Position numbers and translations under genes: made by a program
Assembly: GCA_023284085.1 (NCBI GenBank)
Contig: JAKVHY010000008.1
Location: 1 to 64,000 of the forward strand
Source of the DNA: Shewanella benthica
GTDB lineage: Bacteria > Pseudomonadota > Gammaproteobacteria > Enterobacterales > Shewanellaceae
DNA: 64,000 bases
Direction of reading: 5' to 3'
The notes under the pieces: model-generated
Seen by the model: the letters and a program-made list of their open reading frames with translations, nothing else
Told to the model about the DNA's origin: nothing
Databases searched by the model: none
Part shown: positions 53,087 through 61,982 of the stretch, piece by piece
Numbering within the stretch: position 1 is the stretch's first letter
How the letters are laid out: every line of letters starts with the position of its first letter

Positions 53087-53545
53087 ATGAGAACTGAATT
53101 TTACCAAACCCTGAACCGTCAAGCACAAGCCCTTCTTCAGGGCGAAGACGACTTAGTGGCTGCGATGGCCAACTTTTCCGCCTTGATTAATGACTCACTC
53201 GAAGATCTTAACTGGGTGGGGTTCTATTTATACAAAGATGAGCAGCTGGTGTTAGGCCCATTTCAGGGCCGGGTTGCCTGTACGCGTATACCACTGGGTA
53301 AGGGAGTCTGTGGTTCGGCGGCATCAGAGAAAAAAACATTTAGAGTGGCCGATGTTCATCAATTTTCAGGGCATATCGCTTGCGATGCGGCGAGTAATTC
53401 AGAGATAGTTATCCCTATTATTAGGGATAATCGACTCATCGCCGTTTTAGATATAGACAGTCCTAAGCTAGCTCGATTCGATGAAATTGATCAAATTGGC
53501 CTAGAAAACTTAGTCTTTAGCTTCGAAAATGCGTTATTTGGCTAA
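53087..53545 (+). CDS. msrC: Free methionine (R)-sulfoxide reductase
   Basis: A 152-residue GAF-domain enzyme that reduces free methionine-R-sulfoxide. The conserved cysteines are in VACTRIPLGKGVCGSAA and HIACDAASNSEIVIPI, the family pattern of YebR/MsrC. It is 18 bases after yebG on the same strand and could be cotranscribed with it from the LexA-controlled promoter, which would tie oxidative repair to SOS; this is inferred. Confidence 0.93.
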   Translation: MRTEFYQTLNRQAQALLQGEDDLVAAMANFSALINDSLEDLNWVGFYLYKDEQLVLGPFQGRVACTRIPLGKGVCGSAASEKKTFRVADVHQFSGHIACDAASNSEIVIPIIRDNRLIAVLDIDSPKLARFDEIDQIGLENLVFSFENALFG

Positions 53546-53712
53546 ACTATAGGCAGTTTTTCGCAATTCGTGTTCGCAATCGTCAAACTCGGGTTTATAA
53601 TAGGCGGTTCGAATACTAAGGACGTCGAGGATTTTCCTTGCTTGGGAATGAATGCTTGGCGTTTGTTAATTGTAATTGCTAAAGTATGTCTGCCGTGTTT
53701 GCGCTGCGTTTG

Positions 53713-53734
53713 GATAATCCTGTTGAGGATTATC
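53713..53734. promoter_or_regulatory. Inverted repeat upstream of proQ
   Basis: GATAATCC-TGTTGA-GGATTATC has perfect 8-base arms in the 278-base msrC-proQ gap. It lacks a T run, so it is more likely an operator or leader hairpin than a terminator. Nothing else is recognised in this gap. Confidence 0.35.
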
Positions 53735-53823
53735 TGATTAAGCCCGCGAAAGACAAATATAAACGACACTGCTTAGTCTATTTTATGTCTAGTCAGTGCC
53801 CCTTTTAAACTGTGGAAGAAATA

Positions 53824-54456
53824 ATGGAATCAACAGACAAGTTGACCGACACCAACGCAATTCTTGCGTATTTATATGAAACATTTCCTTTGTGCTTTAT
53901 TGCCGAAGGCGAAACTAAACCATTAAAAATTGGATTGTTTCAGGAGTTGGCTGAAAGGTTAGCTGATGATTCTAAAGTCAGTAAAACTCAATTGAGAATT
54001 GCTTTGAGACGCTATACTAGTAGTTGGCGTTATCTGAAGGGCGTAAAAGCCGGTGTTCAGCGAATCGACCTCGAAGGCAAAGAATGCGGTGAGTTAGAGC
54101 AAGAGCATGTCGAGCACGCGCAATCAACGCTTAAAGAGAGCCAGGAAAAGGCGAAGGCGAAACGCGTAGCGAAAGCCGCGGCGGCAAGGAAGGAAGGGCA
54201 AGCTGCTAAGCAAGCCAAGAAACCCGCGCCTAAACGAGCCAAGCCAGCGGCTAAAAAGCCAGCGAAAGAGCCAGCCCCTGTTGTTAATTTGACGCCAGCA
54301 GTGTTAAATGAGCTGAAACAAAATCAGCGTGTTAGTGTCAAACTCGGTAAGTTGCCAGTTTCTGGTGTTATCGTTGACATTAAGAGAAATGATGTTCAAG
54401 TCCAATTGGATTCTGGCCTAACCATAAAAGTTAGTGTTGATCACATCATGCTTTAA
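53824..54456 (+). CDS. proQ: RNA chaperone ProQ
   Basis: A 210-residue FinO/ProQ-type RNA chaperone that binds structured small RNAs and mRNA 3' ends. The FinO domain spans residues 5-110 (AILAYLYETFPLCFIAEGETKPLKIGLFQ is its opening, quoted in part: FIAEGETKPLKIGLFQ), followed by an Ala/Lys/Pro linker and a C-terminal Tudor-like domain (VSVKLGKLPVSGVIVDIKRNDVQVQ). The ATG at 53824 gives the family start MESTDKL; an extra MEEI upstream is unlikely. It lies 24 bases before prc. Confidence 0.95.
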   Translation: MESTDKLTDTNAILAYLYETFPLCFIAEGETKPLKIGLFQELAERLADDSKVSKTQLRIALRRYTSSWRYLKGVKAGVQRIDLEGKECGELEQEHVEHAQSTLKESQEKAKAKRVAKAAAARKEGQAAKQAKKPAPKRAKPAAKKPAKEPAPVVNLTPAVLNELKQNQRVSVKLGKLPVSGVIVDIKRNDVQVQLDSGLTIKVSVDHIML

Positions 54457-54480
54457 TTTTAGTAAAGGAGTAACTTGTTG

Positions 54481-56565
54481 ATGCGAAAAATTACCCTGGC
54501 TGTCTCAATCGCCAGTATTTTTGTCGGATTCTCGGCGTGGGCGTTAACCCCTACAATTCCATTCAGCGAGTTACCCGCTTTAACGCAGGAGCCGCAACAC
54601 AAAGTTGCGAGCAAGCGCGTGACGGGCCTTTTCACTCGTTCTCACTATCACAGATTCGATTTAGATGATGCTTTTTCCGAGCAAGTGTTTAAACGATATC
54701 TAAAGCAGCTCGATTACCGACGTAATGTGCTGCTTCAGAGTGATCTGGACAGCTTTCAAGTATATGCTAAACAGTTCGATGACATGCTTAAAAGTGGTGA
54801 TTTAACACCTGCTTATAAGATGTTCGAACGGGTTCAAAAAAGACGTTACGATCGTTTTACCTATGCACTCTCCTTATTAGACAAAGAGATAGACTTTACG
54901 GTCCCTAATGATAAATATCAGTATGATCGTGAAGATGCGGCTTGGCCTAAAGATGAAGCGGAAGTGGATGAGCTTTGGCGTCAACGCGTTAAATACGATG
55001 CATTAAATCTTAAATTGACCGGTAAAACATGGGAAGAGATCGTCCCAGTGCTTGAAAAACGCTATAACAACGCGATAAAACGTTTGAGTCAGACTAAGAG
55101 TGAAGATGTATTCCAAGGTGTGATGAATGCCTTCTCTCGGACAGTCGAGCCACACACGAGTTATCTTTCCCCCCGCAATGCCGAACGCTTCCAGATGGAG
55201 ATGAACCTGAGTCTTGAGGGGATAGGTGCGGTACTGCAGATGGATGATGACTACACAGTTATCAAGAGTCTTGTGGCTGGCGGCCCAGCGGCGGTCAGCG
55301 AAAAGTTATCTCCCGAAGATAAAATTATTGGCGTAGGTCAAGAAGGTAAGGAGATCGTCGATGTTATCGGTTGGCGATTAGACGATGTAGTCGAGCTGAT
55401 TAAGGGTCCTAAGGGCAGCAAAGTTGTGCTGCAAATTTTACCTAAGAAAGGGGGCTCTTCGGCGAAGTCTTTTGAAGTCGTTATCACCAGAGATAAGATA
55501 CGTCTCGAAGATAGAGCGGCAACATCCGAAGTGATCGAACCTGATAATGGCCTCTACGCAAATCGTAAAGTTGGCGTCATTCAGGTCCCTGGTTTCTATA
55601 TGGATTTGTCGAAAGATGTGTCTAAAGAGCTGGTTAAGCTCAAAGAAGCCCAGGTTGAAGGTATCATCATCGACCTTAGAGGCAATGGCGGCGGTGCATT
55701 AACCGAAGCCACTTTGCTGACTGGATTGTTTATCGAGCAAGGTCCAGTGGTGCAGATAAGAGATGCTAACGGCAAAGTTTCACAGAATCGTGACAATGAT
55801 GGTCGCACTAGTTATAGCGGTCCATTGACTGTGATGGTGGACAGATACAGTGCATCGGCATCTGAAATTTTTGCTGCGGCATTGCAAGATTACGATCGTG
55901 CGCTAATTGTCGGTGAATCTACATTCGGTAAAGGTACTGTGCAGCAACACAAGAGCCTAGGTCGTATCTATGATATGTATGAGAAACCTATCGGCCATGT
56001 GCAATACACCATAGCTAAGTTCTATCGCATCAATGGCGGCAGTACCCAACTCAAAGGTGTGACACCCGACATCTCTTTCCCGAGCGCATTAGAGCCGGGT
56101 GAGTACGGTGAGGCCGAAGAAGAGAACGCACTGCCTTGGGACAAGGTACCTATGGCTCAATATGGTACGTTAGGAGACATCAATCCTAATCTGGTGACTC
56201 GCTTAGACTCTAAACACCAAGCGCGTATCAAAAGCGATGTAGAGTTTGGATATGTTAACCAAGATATCGCCGAGTTTAAGCTGCATCACAATGAAACCAC
56301 TGTGTCATTAGTCGAGAGCGAGCGTGTTACCGAGCGTGAAAGCAATGAAAAGAAACAACTCGAAAGACTCAATGAACGTCGTGTTAAACAAGGCTTAGAG
56401 ATCGTCAAGTCACTGGATGATGAAGATGAGACGAGTAGCGATGATAAAGAGGCAAAGTCGGATGAGGAAGAAGTTAACATCCCCGATGCCTTCCTCGATG
56501 AAACCGTCTATATCACCTTAGATCTCGTCGATAGTGAAAGGCTTGCCAAGAACGAATCACACTAG
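54481..56565 (+). CDS. prc: Tail-specific periplasmic protease Prc
   Basis: A 694-residue protease that degrades ssrA-like and misfolded periplasmic proteins and processes FtsI and MepS. After the signal peptide (ending near AWA) come an N-terminal domain, a PDZ domain (about 240-320), and the catalytic core with the Ser459/Lys484 dyad in YSASASEIF and FGKGTVQQ. The start is the ATG at 54481 with GGAG ten bases upstream; TTG codons at 54475 and 54478 are alternatives. It follows proQ, as in E. coli. Confidence 0.95.
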   Translation: MRKITLAVSIASIFVGFSAWALTPTIPFSELPALTQEPQHKVASKRVTGLFTRSHYHRFDLDDAFSEQVFKRYLKQLDYRRNVLLQSDLDSFQVYAKQFDDMLKSGDLTPAYKMFERVQKRRYDRFTYALSLLDKEIDFTVPNDKYQYDREDAAWPKDEAEVDELWRQRVKYDALNLKLTGKTWEEIVPVLEKRYNNAIKRLSQTKSEDVFQGVMNAFSRTVEPHTSYLSPRNAERFQMEMNLSLEGIGAVLQMDDDYTVIKSLVAGGPAAVSEKLSPEDKIIGVGQEGKEIVDVIGWRLDDVVELIKGPKGSKVVLQILPKKGGSSAKSFEVVITRDKIRLEDRAATSEVIEPDNGLYANRKVGVIQVPGFYMDLSKDVSKELVKLKEAQVEGIIIDLRGNGGGALTEATLLTGLFIEQGPVVQIRDANGKVSQNRDNDGRTSYSGPLTVMVDRYSASASEIFAAALQDYDRALIVGESTFGKGTVQQHKSLGRIYDMYEKPIGHVQYTIAKFYRINGGSTQLKGVTPDISFPSALEPGEYGEAEEENALPWDKVPMAQYGTLGDINPNLVTRLDSKHQARIKSDVEFGYVNQDIAEFKLHHNETTVSLVESERVTERESNEKKQLERLNERRVKQGLEIVKSLDDEDETSSDDKEAKSDEEEVNIPDAFLDETVYITLDLVDSERLAKNESH

Positions 56566-56577
56566 ATTGATATGATT

Positions 56578-56608
56578 TTAAAAAACGCGCTTCGAGCGCG
56601 TTTTTTTA
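56578..56608 (+). terminator. Terminator of prc
   Basis: AAAAACGCGC and GCGCGTTTTT form a stem around TTCGA with a T run, 13 bases after the prc stop codon. Confidence 0.9.
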
Positions 56609-56664
56609 TATTTATTATTCAGCTTATGGCGACATAAGCGTTGAAAAGGATTTAAGGTCTGTTT

Positions 56665-59229
56665 ATGACACAAGCACAAGCAAAATACCTAAAAGACTAC
56701 GCTGCACCTAGATTCAGCATCACTCATCTGGACTTGAGCTTTAACTTAGATGGGAAAGACACCCAAGTGATTGCTAAGAGCCAGGTGGTTAGACGAGACA
56801 AACAAGCGACAAGCTTGGTACTCGATGGAGATGAGATGAAAGTCTTATCGGTGAAAATCAATGGTGAAGACGTCAGTTACAAACAAGGGTTAACGAGCCT
56901 GAGTATAGATACACAGCTCGATGAGTTTGAACTCGAGGTCGTGACTCAGCTAGACCCGGAAGCAAATTTGAGCCTAGAAGGCCTCTACATGTCAGATGGG
57001 GCATATTGTACTCAGTGTGAGGCCGAAGGTTTCAGACGAATCACTTATTTCCTCGACAGACCCGATGTGTTGGCCATCTATACGGTACGTATAGAAGCCG
57101 ATAAGGCCGCTTTTCCTTATCTGTTAAGCAATGGTAACCCGGTCGAAAAGGGCGATCTCGATGGTGAGCGTCACTTTGCCAAGTGGCATGATCCATTTCC
57201 TAAGCCTGCTTACTTGTTTGCCCTGGTCGCCGGTGATTTTGACTTATTAGAAGATGAGTTTATTACCCGTAGCAATAACGTCGTCAAATTGCAGGTTTTT
57301 GTCGATAAAGGCAATTTAAATAAAGCGCATCATGCTATTGCGTCACTGAAAAAATCCATGGCATGGGACGAGTCACGCTTCAATCTAGAGTATGATCTCG
57401 ATATCTACATGATCGTAGCCGTGGATTTTTTCAACATGGGAGCTATGGAAAACAAGGGGCTCAATGTTTTCAACACTAAATATGTTTTAGCCGACACCAG
57501 CTCAGCTACCGATGATGATTACCACGGCATCGAAGCTGTCGTGGGACATGAGTATTTCCACAACTGGACAGGAAATCGGGTGACTTGCAGAGACTGGTTC
57601 CAGTTGAGCCTCAAAGAAGGATTAACGGTTTTCAGAGATCAAGAATTTAGTTCAGATCTGGGCTCGAGAGCCGTTAACCGTATTCACGCCATTAAGGTCA
57701 TAAAGAATCAGCAGTTTGCCGAAGATTCAGGCCCAATGGCTCATCCAATACGCCCTGAATCTGTCATCGAGATGAATAACTTTTATACGGTAACTGTGTA
57801 TAACAAAGGCGCCGAAGTGATTCGCATGATGCATACTTTACTCGGGGAGCAGAAATTTCAGGCCGGAATGCAGTTGTACTTCGAGCGTCATGACGGTCAG
57901 GCGGTCACTTGTGATGACTTCGTTGCCGCAATGCAAGATGCGAGCGGCGTCGATCTGGTTCAATTTAGGCTGTGGTACAGCCAGTCGGGCACCCCAGTGG
58001 TGACGGTTGAAGAAGATTATGATGAGGCCAATGCGTGTTACCGTTTAAGGATTAAGCAGAGTACCCCGGAGTCGGCCGAGCAAAGAGACAAGCAAGCGCT
58101 GCATATTCCCTTCGACTTAGAGTTGTTATCCAGTCAAGGTGAGTCGATGTTGAGTGAAGTGCTCGATGTTAAACTGGCAAGCCAAGAGTTTATCTTTAAT
58201 AATATCACTCAGAAACCTGTGCCATCTTTACTGCAGAATTTCTCTGCACCGGTTAAATTGGACTTCGATTATTCCATTGAGCAATTAGTCCATCTAATGA
58301 GATTTGCCAACAGTGAAGTCGCTCGTTGGGAAGCTTCTGTGGCTCTGGTAAGCCAGTCGATTTGGGACAATGTCGCTAAGTTGCAGCTCAATCAAGCCAT
58401 GCATGTCGATCCCAGAGTCGTCGATGCCTATCGAGGTGTGCTGCTTTGTGAACGCTTAGATCTTGCCTTAGTCGCAGAAATCTTTACCTTGCCGAGTGTT
58501 TCCGCACTTATAGAGCAAGTTGAATCGGTAGAACTCGATGCCTTAGCGATAGCGCGAGACTATGTGAGCGAAGAGATAGCCAACGCTTGTGAAGATGAGT
58601 TACTCACTCGCTACCGAGAATTAGCGGGAATAGATAATGCCGCTGCTCGTGCGCTTAAAAATGTCTGTCTACTCCTGCTTCAAAAAGTCTCCGATGAATA
58701 TCAAGAGTACGCCGAGAAACAGTATCGTCAGGCGGAGAATATGACTGACAGTTTAGGGGCGCTTCAAGCCGTGAATGGTGAAGCATCACCTATCAGAACT
58801 GAGCTGATGTCTGATTATGAATCTAAGTGGAAAGCGACGCCATTAGTGATGGATAAGTGGCTGACGTTACATGCGACTTGTGGTGATGATCATTGTCTGG
58901 ACACCTTAGTGGCCTTGACTGAACATGAGTCTTTTAGCTACTCAAACCCTAATAGGGTCAGATCATTAGTCGGTGCTTTCGCCGCCGGTAATCTGGTTCA
59001 ATTTCATCACATAGAAGGCAAGGGCTACAATTTTTTAACCAATGCGATCATCAAGCTTAATAAGGTGAACCCTCAGGTTGCTGCGCGTATCATTACGCCT
59101 TTGATTCAATTCAAAAAGTTTGATTTAACCAGACAGGCTATGATGAAAGCATGCCTCGAACGTATCTTAGGTCTACCAGATTTATCCAAAGACTTGTTTG
59201 AGAAAGTGTCCAAGGCACTTGGCCTCTAA
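56665..59229 (+). CDS. pepN: Aminopeptidase N
   Basis: A zinc M1 aminopeptidase of 854 residues (E. coli PepN has 870). It removes N-terminal residues from cytoplasmic peptides. The substrate motif GAMEN lies near residue 258, the zinc site is HEYFH at residues 295-299 with the third glutamate in LTVFRDQEF. AAAAGGATTT precedes the ATG. It stands between the prc terminator and a duplicated hairpin. Confidence 0.97.
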   Translation: MTQAQAKYLKDYAAPRFSITHLDLSFNLDGKDTQVIAKSQVVRRDKQATSLVLDGDEMKVLSVKINGEDVSYKQGLTSLSIDTQLDEFELEVVTQLDPEANLSLEGLYMSDGAYCTQCEAEGFRRITYFLDRPDVLAIYTVRIEADKAAFPYLLSNGNPVEKGDLDGERHFAKWHDPFPKPAYLFALVAGDFDLLEDEFITRSNNVVKLQVFVDKGNLNKAHHAIASLKKSMAWDESRFNLEYDLDIYMIVAVDFFNMGAMENKGLNVFNTKYVLADTSSATDDDYHGIEAVVGHEYFHNWTGNRVTCRDWFQLSLKEGLTVFRDQEFSSDLGSRAVNRIHAIKVIKNQQFAEDSGPMAHPIRPESVIEMNNFYTVTVYNKGAEVIRMMHTLLGEQKFQAGMQLYFERHDGQAVTCDDFVAAMQDASGVDLVQFRLWYSQSGTPVVTVEEDYDEANACYRLRIKQSTPESAEQRDKQALHIPFDLELLSSQGESMLSEVLDVKLASQEFIFNNITQKPVPSLLQNFSAPVKLDFDYSIEQLVHLMRFANSEVARWEASVALVSQSIWDNVAKLQLNQAMHVDPRVVDAYRGVLLCERLDLALVAEIFTLPSVSALIEQVESVELDALAIARDYVSEEIANACEDELLTRYRELAGIDNAAARALKNVCLLLLQKVSDEYQEYAEKQYRQAENMTDSLGALQAVNGEASPIRTELMSDYESKWKATPLVMDKWLTLHATCGDDHCLDTLVALTEHESFSYSNPNRVRSLVGAFAAGNLVQFHHIEGKGYNFLTNAIIKLNKVNPQVAARIITPLIQFKKFDLTRQAMMKACLERILGLPDLSKDLFEKVSKALGL

Positions 59230-59232
59230 ATC

Positions 59233-59338
59233 TACTGTCAATCATTAACCATATCAGCCCCTAGTCACTTAGGTTCTAGTACAGTTAATCATTAATTTTT
59301 AATCATACCAGCCCCTAGTCGCTTAGGTTCTAGGGGCT
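59233..59338 (+). repeat. Imperfect tandem duplication after pepN, second copy a hairpin
   Basis: A roughly 47-52 base unit occurs twice: AGCCCCTAGTCACTTAGG ending at 59279 and AGCCCCTAGTCGCTTAGG ending at 59331. In the second copy AGCCCCTAG pairs with CTAGGGGCT (59310-59338). The first copy lacks the right arm, so a transcription end signal may have been duplicated and one copy broken. There is no T run. Confidence 0.6.
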
Positions 59339-59365
59339 TATGTCTCATTTCTTGTAGTTGCCTTT

Positions 59366-59581
59366 ATGATCTTTTATTTTTCACTCAATGTCACTTATCA
59401 CGACTTTCAGCAATTCTACCGAGGTGAGGTGAGTAAGGTCGAAGTCCATGATCGTAATGGCAGAACCTTGTGGATCCATGGCAGACATTTTCGCCGTTTC
59501 TTAACACGCTCGGGTATTGTGGGTCAGTTTAAGATGGAACTAAATGCTCAAGGAGAACTTGTATCTCTTTGTAAAGCCTAA
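59366..59581 (+). CDS. DUF2835 family protein
   Basis: A 71-residue protein matching DUF2835: a beta-rich fold with YHDFQQFYRGEVSKVEVHDRNGRTLWIHGRHFRRFLTRSGIVGQFK (quoted by its motif GRTLWIHGRHFRRFLTRSG). No function is known. It is small and soluble with no signal or membrane segment. It lies downstream of pepN after the duplicated hairpin. Confidence 0.75.
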   Translation: MIFYFSLNVTYHDFQQFYRGEVSKVEVHDRNGRTLWIHGRHFRRFLTRSGIVGQFKMELNAQGELVSLCKA

Positions 59582-59647
59582 ATCACTCTAGAGTAATTAC
59601 TTCAAACGGGTGATTCATTTGCCCCCCTAACCTTTCTTGCTAGAAAC

Positions 59648-59683
59648 TAAGTTAATTTACTGTATTTACAGTTAATTAACTTA
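59648..59683. promoter_or_regulatory. 36-base inverted repeat upstream of the DUF1302 gene
   Basis: TAAGTTAATTTACTGT and ACAGTTAATTAACTTA are inverted copies with one mismatch, separated by ATTT. It lies 224 bases before the DUF1302 start in a 325-base gap with no other feature I can name. It is likely an operator for a dimeric regulator, or a cruciform-forming sequence. Confidence 0.6.
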
Positions 59684-59906
59684 CCTTGCCCGCAATAATA
59701 AATTCACCTATGTTCGATTTTAAATCAAGCGTTTGAAATAAAGCTTTAAAATCAGCTAACGTCCTTAATTCTTTAGAAGATTTTCTTAATTTCTGCCTTG
59801 CTCATAAGATGTAAATGCTGTAACAATGGTGTTACCTGCACGCTAACGAGATGTTGGCCGCCATTCCTAATAACAAGAATTCAGCAGGTTACGGAGAAGC
59901 GCTAAA

Positions 59907-61964
59907 ATGAAAAAGGTTAACAACGGCTTTACGAAGTCGACACTTGCTTTAGGGATCGTAGCGGCACTGAGCATGGGGATCACATCCAGTGTCAATGCTG
60001 TATCTTTTAATTGGGGAGAAGTTGAAGGCACGTTCGATTCGACATGGTCAGCGGGTGCAAGCTGGCGTGTAGAGGGGCGTGATTGGGACAGCCACATAGG
60101 TAAGGTGAATCACCCGCAGTTTGATTGGTCGGGTTATTCAGCATTTGGTGATACCAAGTATAGCTCGGATCAGATCTGGGCTCAGCCCGGTTCCTATTCC
60201 AGTAACGGTGACTTGAGTAATCTACTCTATTCTCAGGGCGATACAACAGCCGTCGTGTTTAAGGGCTTGCATGAGCTATCGCTTAAGTATAAGAATTTCG
60301 GTGTGTTTGCTCGTGGTATGTATTTCTACGATCAAAAAGCCAATGACGGCAGCTATGGTTTTAGCGACCCGTTGACGGGAAATGAGTACGATCCCTGCGC
60401 CGATTCCAAGTCATCAGAGGTGCAATGTAAAGACATTCGCCTGTTAGATGCCTTCGTCTATGGTGATTTCGATTTTAATGATGGTGCCAATCCGCTGACA
60501 GTCCGAGTCGGTCAACAGGTGGTTTCTTGGGGAGAAAGCACACTCATCCCCCATGGTATCGGTGTGATCAATGCGGTGGACCTGAACATTCTCAATGCGC
60601 CAGGCGCCGAGCTCAAGGAAGCGTACAGACCTCAAGGTATGGTTTGGGCATCTTTTGGCGTCACAAATGAACTTTCGGTGGAAGCTTTCTATCAGTACGA
60701 TTGGGAGCCAGTTTGGGTGCCAACACCAGGTTCATATTTCTCGACTAACGATTTCGCCGGTTATGGTGGTTACGGCCAGAATGCCCAGCTAGGTTTTCAG
60801 TCTAATCCTGACATGAACCTTGAGTTTCTTGAGGGTGAATATAATAATTTAGCACAGCTAGTTGCTGCTGGAATGTTCGATACAAACGGTGAGTTAGATA
60901 TCAACAAGTTTCGCGATGCTGCCCTAGCGTATTCTACAAAAGCCACGTTAGTCCAAGATCAAGCCAGTGCCAGTGATTCGGGACAGTATGGTTTAAAGCT
61001 TGGCTACTATGCACCCCAGCTGGGAGAGACCGAGTTTGGCCTGTATTACATGAACTATCACAGTCGTCGTCCGTTAATTAGCGGGACCACAGCAAACTAC
61101 ACAAACGAAGCTTTACTCAGGGATGGTGAAACACTTCGTGGTGCTGTGGGAGCTGTAGATAGGGCTACACTATTAGGTTTGGAGAGCTTCTCTAAGGCGC
61201 AAATTGAGTATCCGGAAGACATTCAGCTCTATGGATTTAGCTTCAACACGCTTATCGGTGATACGTCGGTGGCGGGTGAGATTGCCCATCGTCAAGATGA
61301 GCCTCTGCAGATTGACGATGTGGAACTCCTGTTTGCTGCCATGCCGCAACAGCTGGCTAACGCAGGTCTCAGGCCAGATCTTGATGGTATCTCTCAAATG
61401 GACAGTGTTGCCCCAGGCCAATATGCCGAAGGTTTCATTCGTTTAGATACTACACAGGCTCAGGCGACCTTTACGCATCTATTTGGTCCGACATTGGGTA
61501 CCAGTAATCTGGTCATGTTGGCCGAGATAGGTGGTGTCTGGATCCACGACATGCCAGGATTTGACGAGCTAAGGCTCAATGGTCCGGGTACAGCCCGTTC
61601 AGGTGGTAATCCTGATATGCCGGGCATTATCGAAGCCGTTCACAATGGCCCCGAGACTAACCCATTCCCGACGGACTTTGCCTGGGGTTATCGTCTGGTC
61701 GCTAAAGCGGATTACAACAACTTGTTTGCCGGGGTAAATATGTCGCCGCGGATAATTTTCTCACATGATGTTGATGGTATCACTCCCGATCCTATGTTCC
61801 TGTTCACCGAAGGCAAAAAATCTGTGTCTATTGGGGTGAATTTTGATTACCAGAGCCGTTGGGGAGCCGATTTCTCCTATAACAGCTTCTTCGGTGGCGT
61901 AGGTACGACAAACCAGATGTCAGATCGTGATTACGTGTCATTTAACATCAAATATTCAATCTAG
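59907..61964 (+). CDS. DUF1302 outer-membrane beta-barrel protein
   Basis: A 685-residue exported protein with a signal peptide (MGITSSVNA, cleaved near residue 31) and an amphipathic, aromatic-rich body ending in the YVSFNIKYSI-type terminal strand of outer-membrane proteins. It fits DUF1302: FNWGEVEGTFDSTWSAGASWRVEGRD at the mature N-terminus and GQQVVSWGESTLIPHGIGVINAVD further on. DUF1302 proteins accompany DUF1329 genes and often a large exporter. GGAG lies 9 bases before the ATG. It is 18 bases before the DUF1329 gene. Confidence 0.8.
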   Translation: MKKVNNGFTKSTLALGIVAALSMGITSSVNAVSFNWGEVEGTFDSTWSAGASWRVEGRDWDSHIGKVNHPQFDWSGYSAFGDTKYSSDQIWAQPGSYSSNGDLSNLLYSQGDTTAVVFKGLHELSLKYKNFGVFARGMYFYDQKANDGSYGFSDPLTGNEYDPCADSKSSEVQCKDIRLLDAFVYGDFDFNDGANPLTVRVGQQVVSWGESTLIPHGIGVINAVDLNILNAPGAELKEAYRPQGMVWASFGVTNELSVEAFYQYDWEPVWVPTPGSYFSTNDFAGYGGYGQNAQLGFQSNPDMNLEFLEGEYNNLAQLVAAGMFDTNGELDINKFRDAALAYSTKATLVQDQASASDSGQYGLKLGYYAPQLGETEFGLYYMNYHSRRPLISGTTANYTNEALLRDGETLRGAVGAVDRATLLGLESFSKAQIEYPEDIQLYGFSFNTLIGDTSVAGEIAHRQDEPLQIDDVELLFAAMPQQLANAGLRPDLDGISQMDSVAPGQYAEGFIRLDTTQAQATFTHLFGPTLGTSNLVMLAEIGGVWIHDMPGFDELRLNGPGTARSGGNPDMPGIIEAVHNGPETNPFPTDFAWGYRLVAKADYNNLFAGVNMSPRIIFSHDVDGITPDPMFLFTEGKKSVSIGVNFDYQSRWGADFSYNSFFGGVGTTNQMSDRDYVSFNIKYSI

Positions 61965-61982
61965 ATCACAAGGACAATAATA

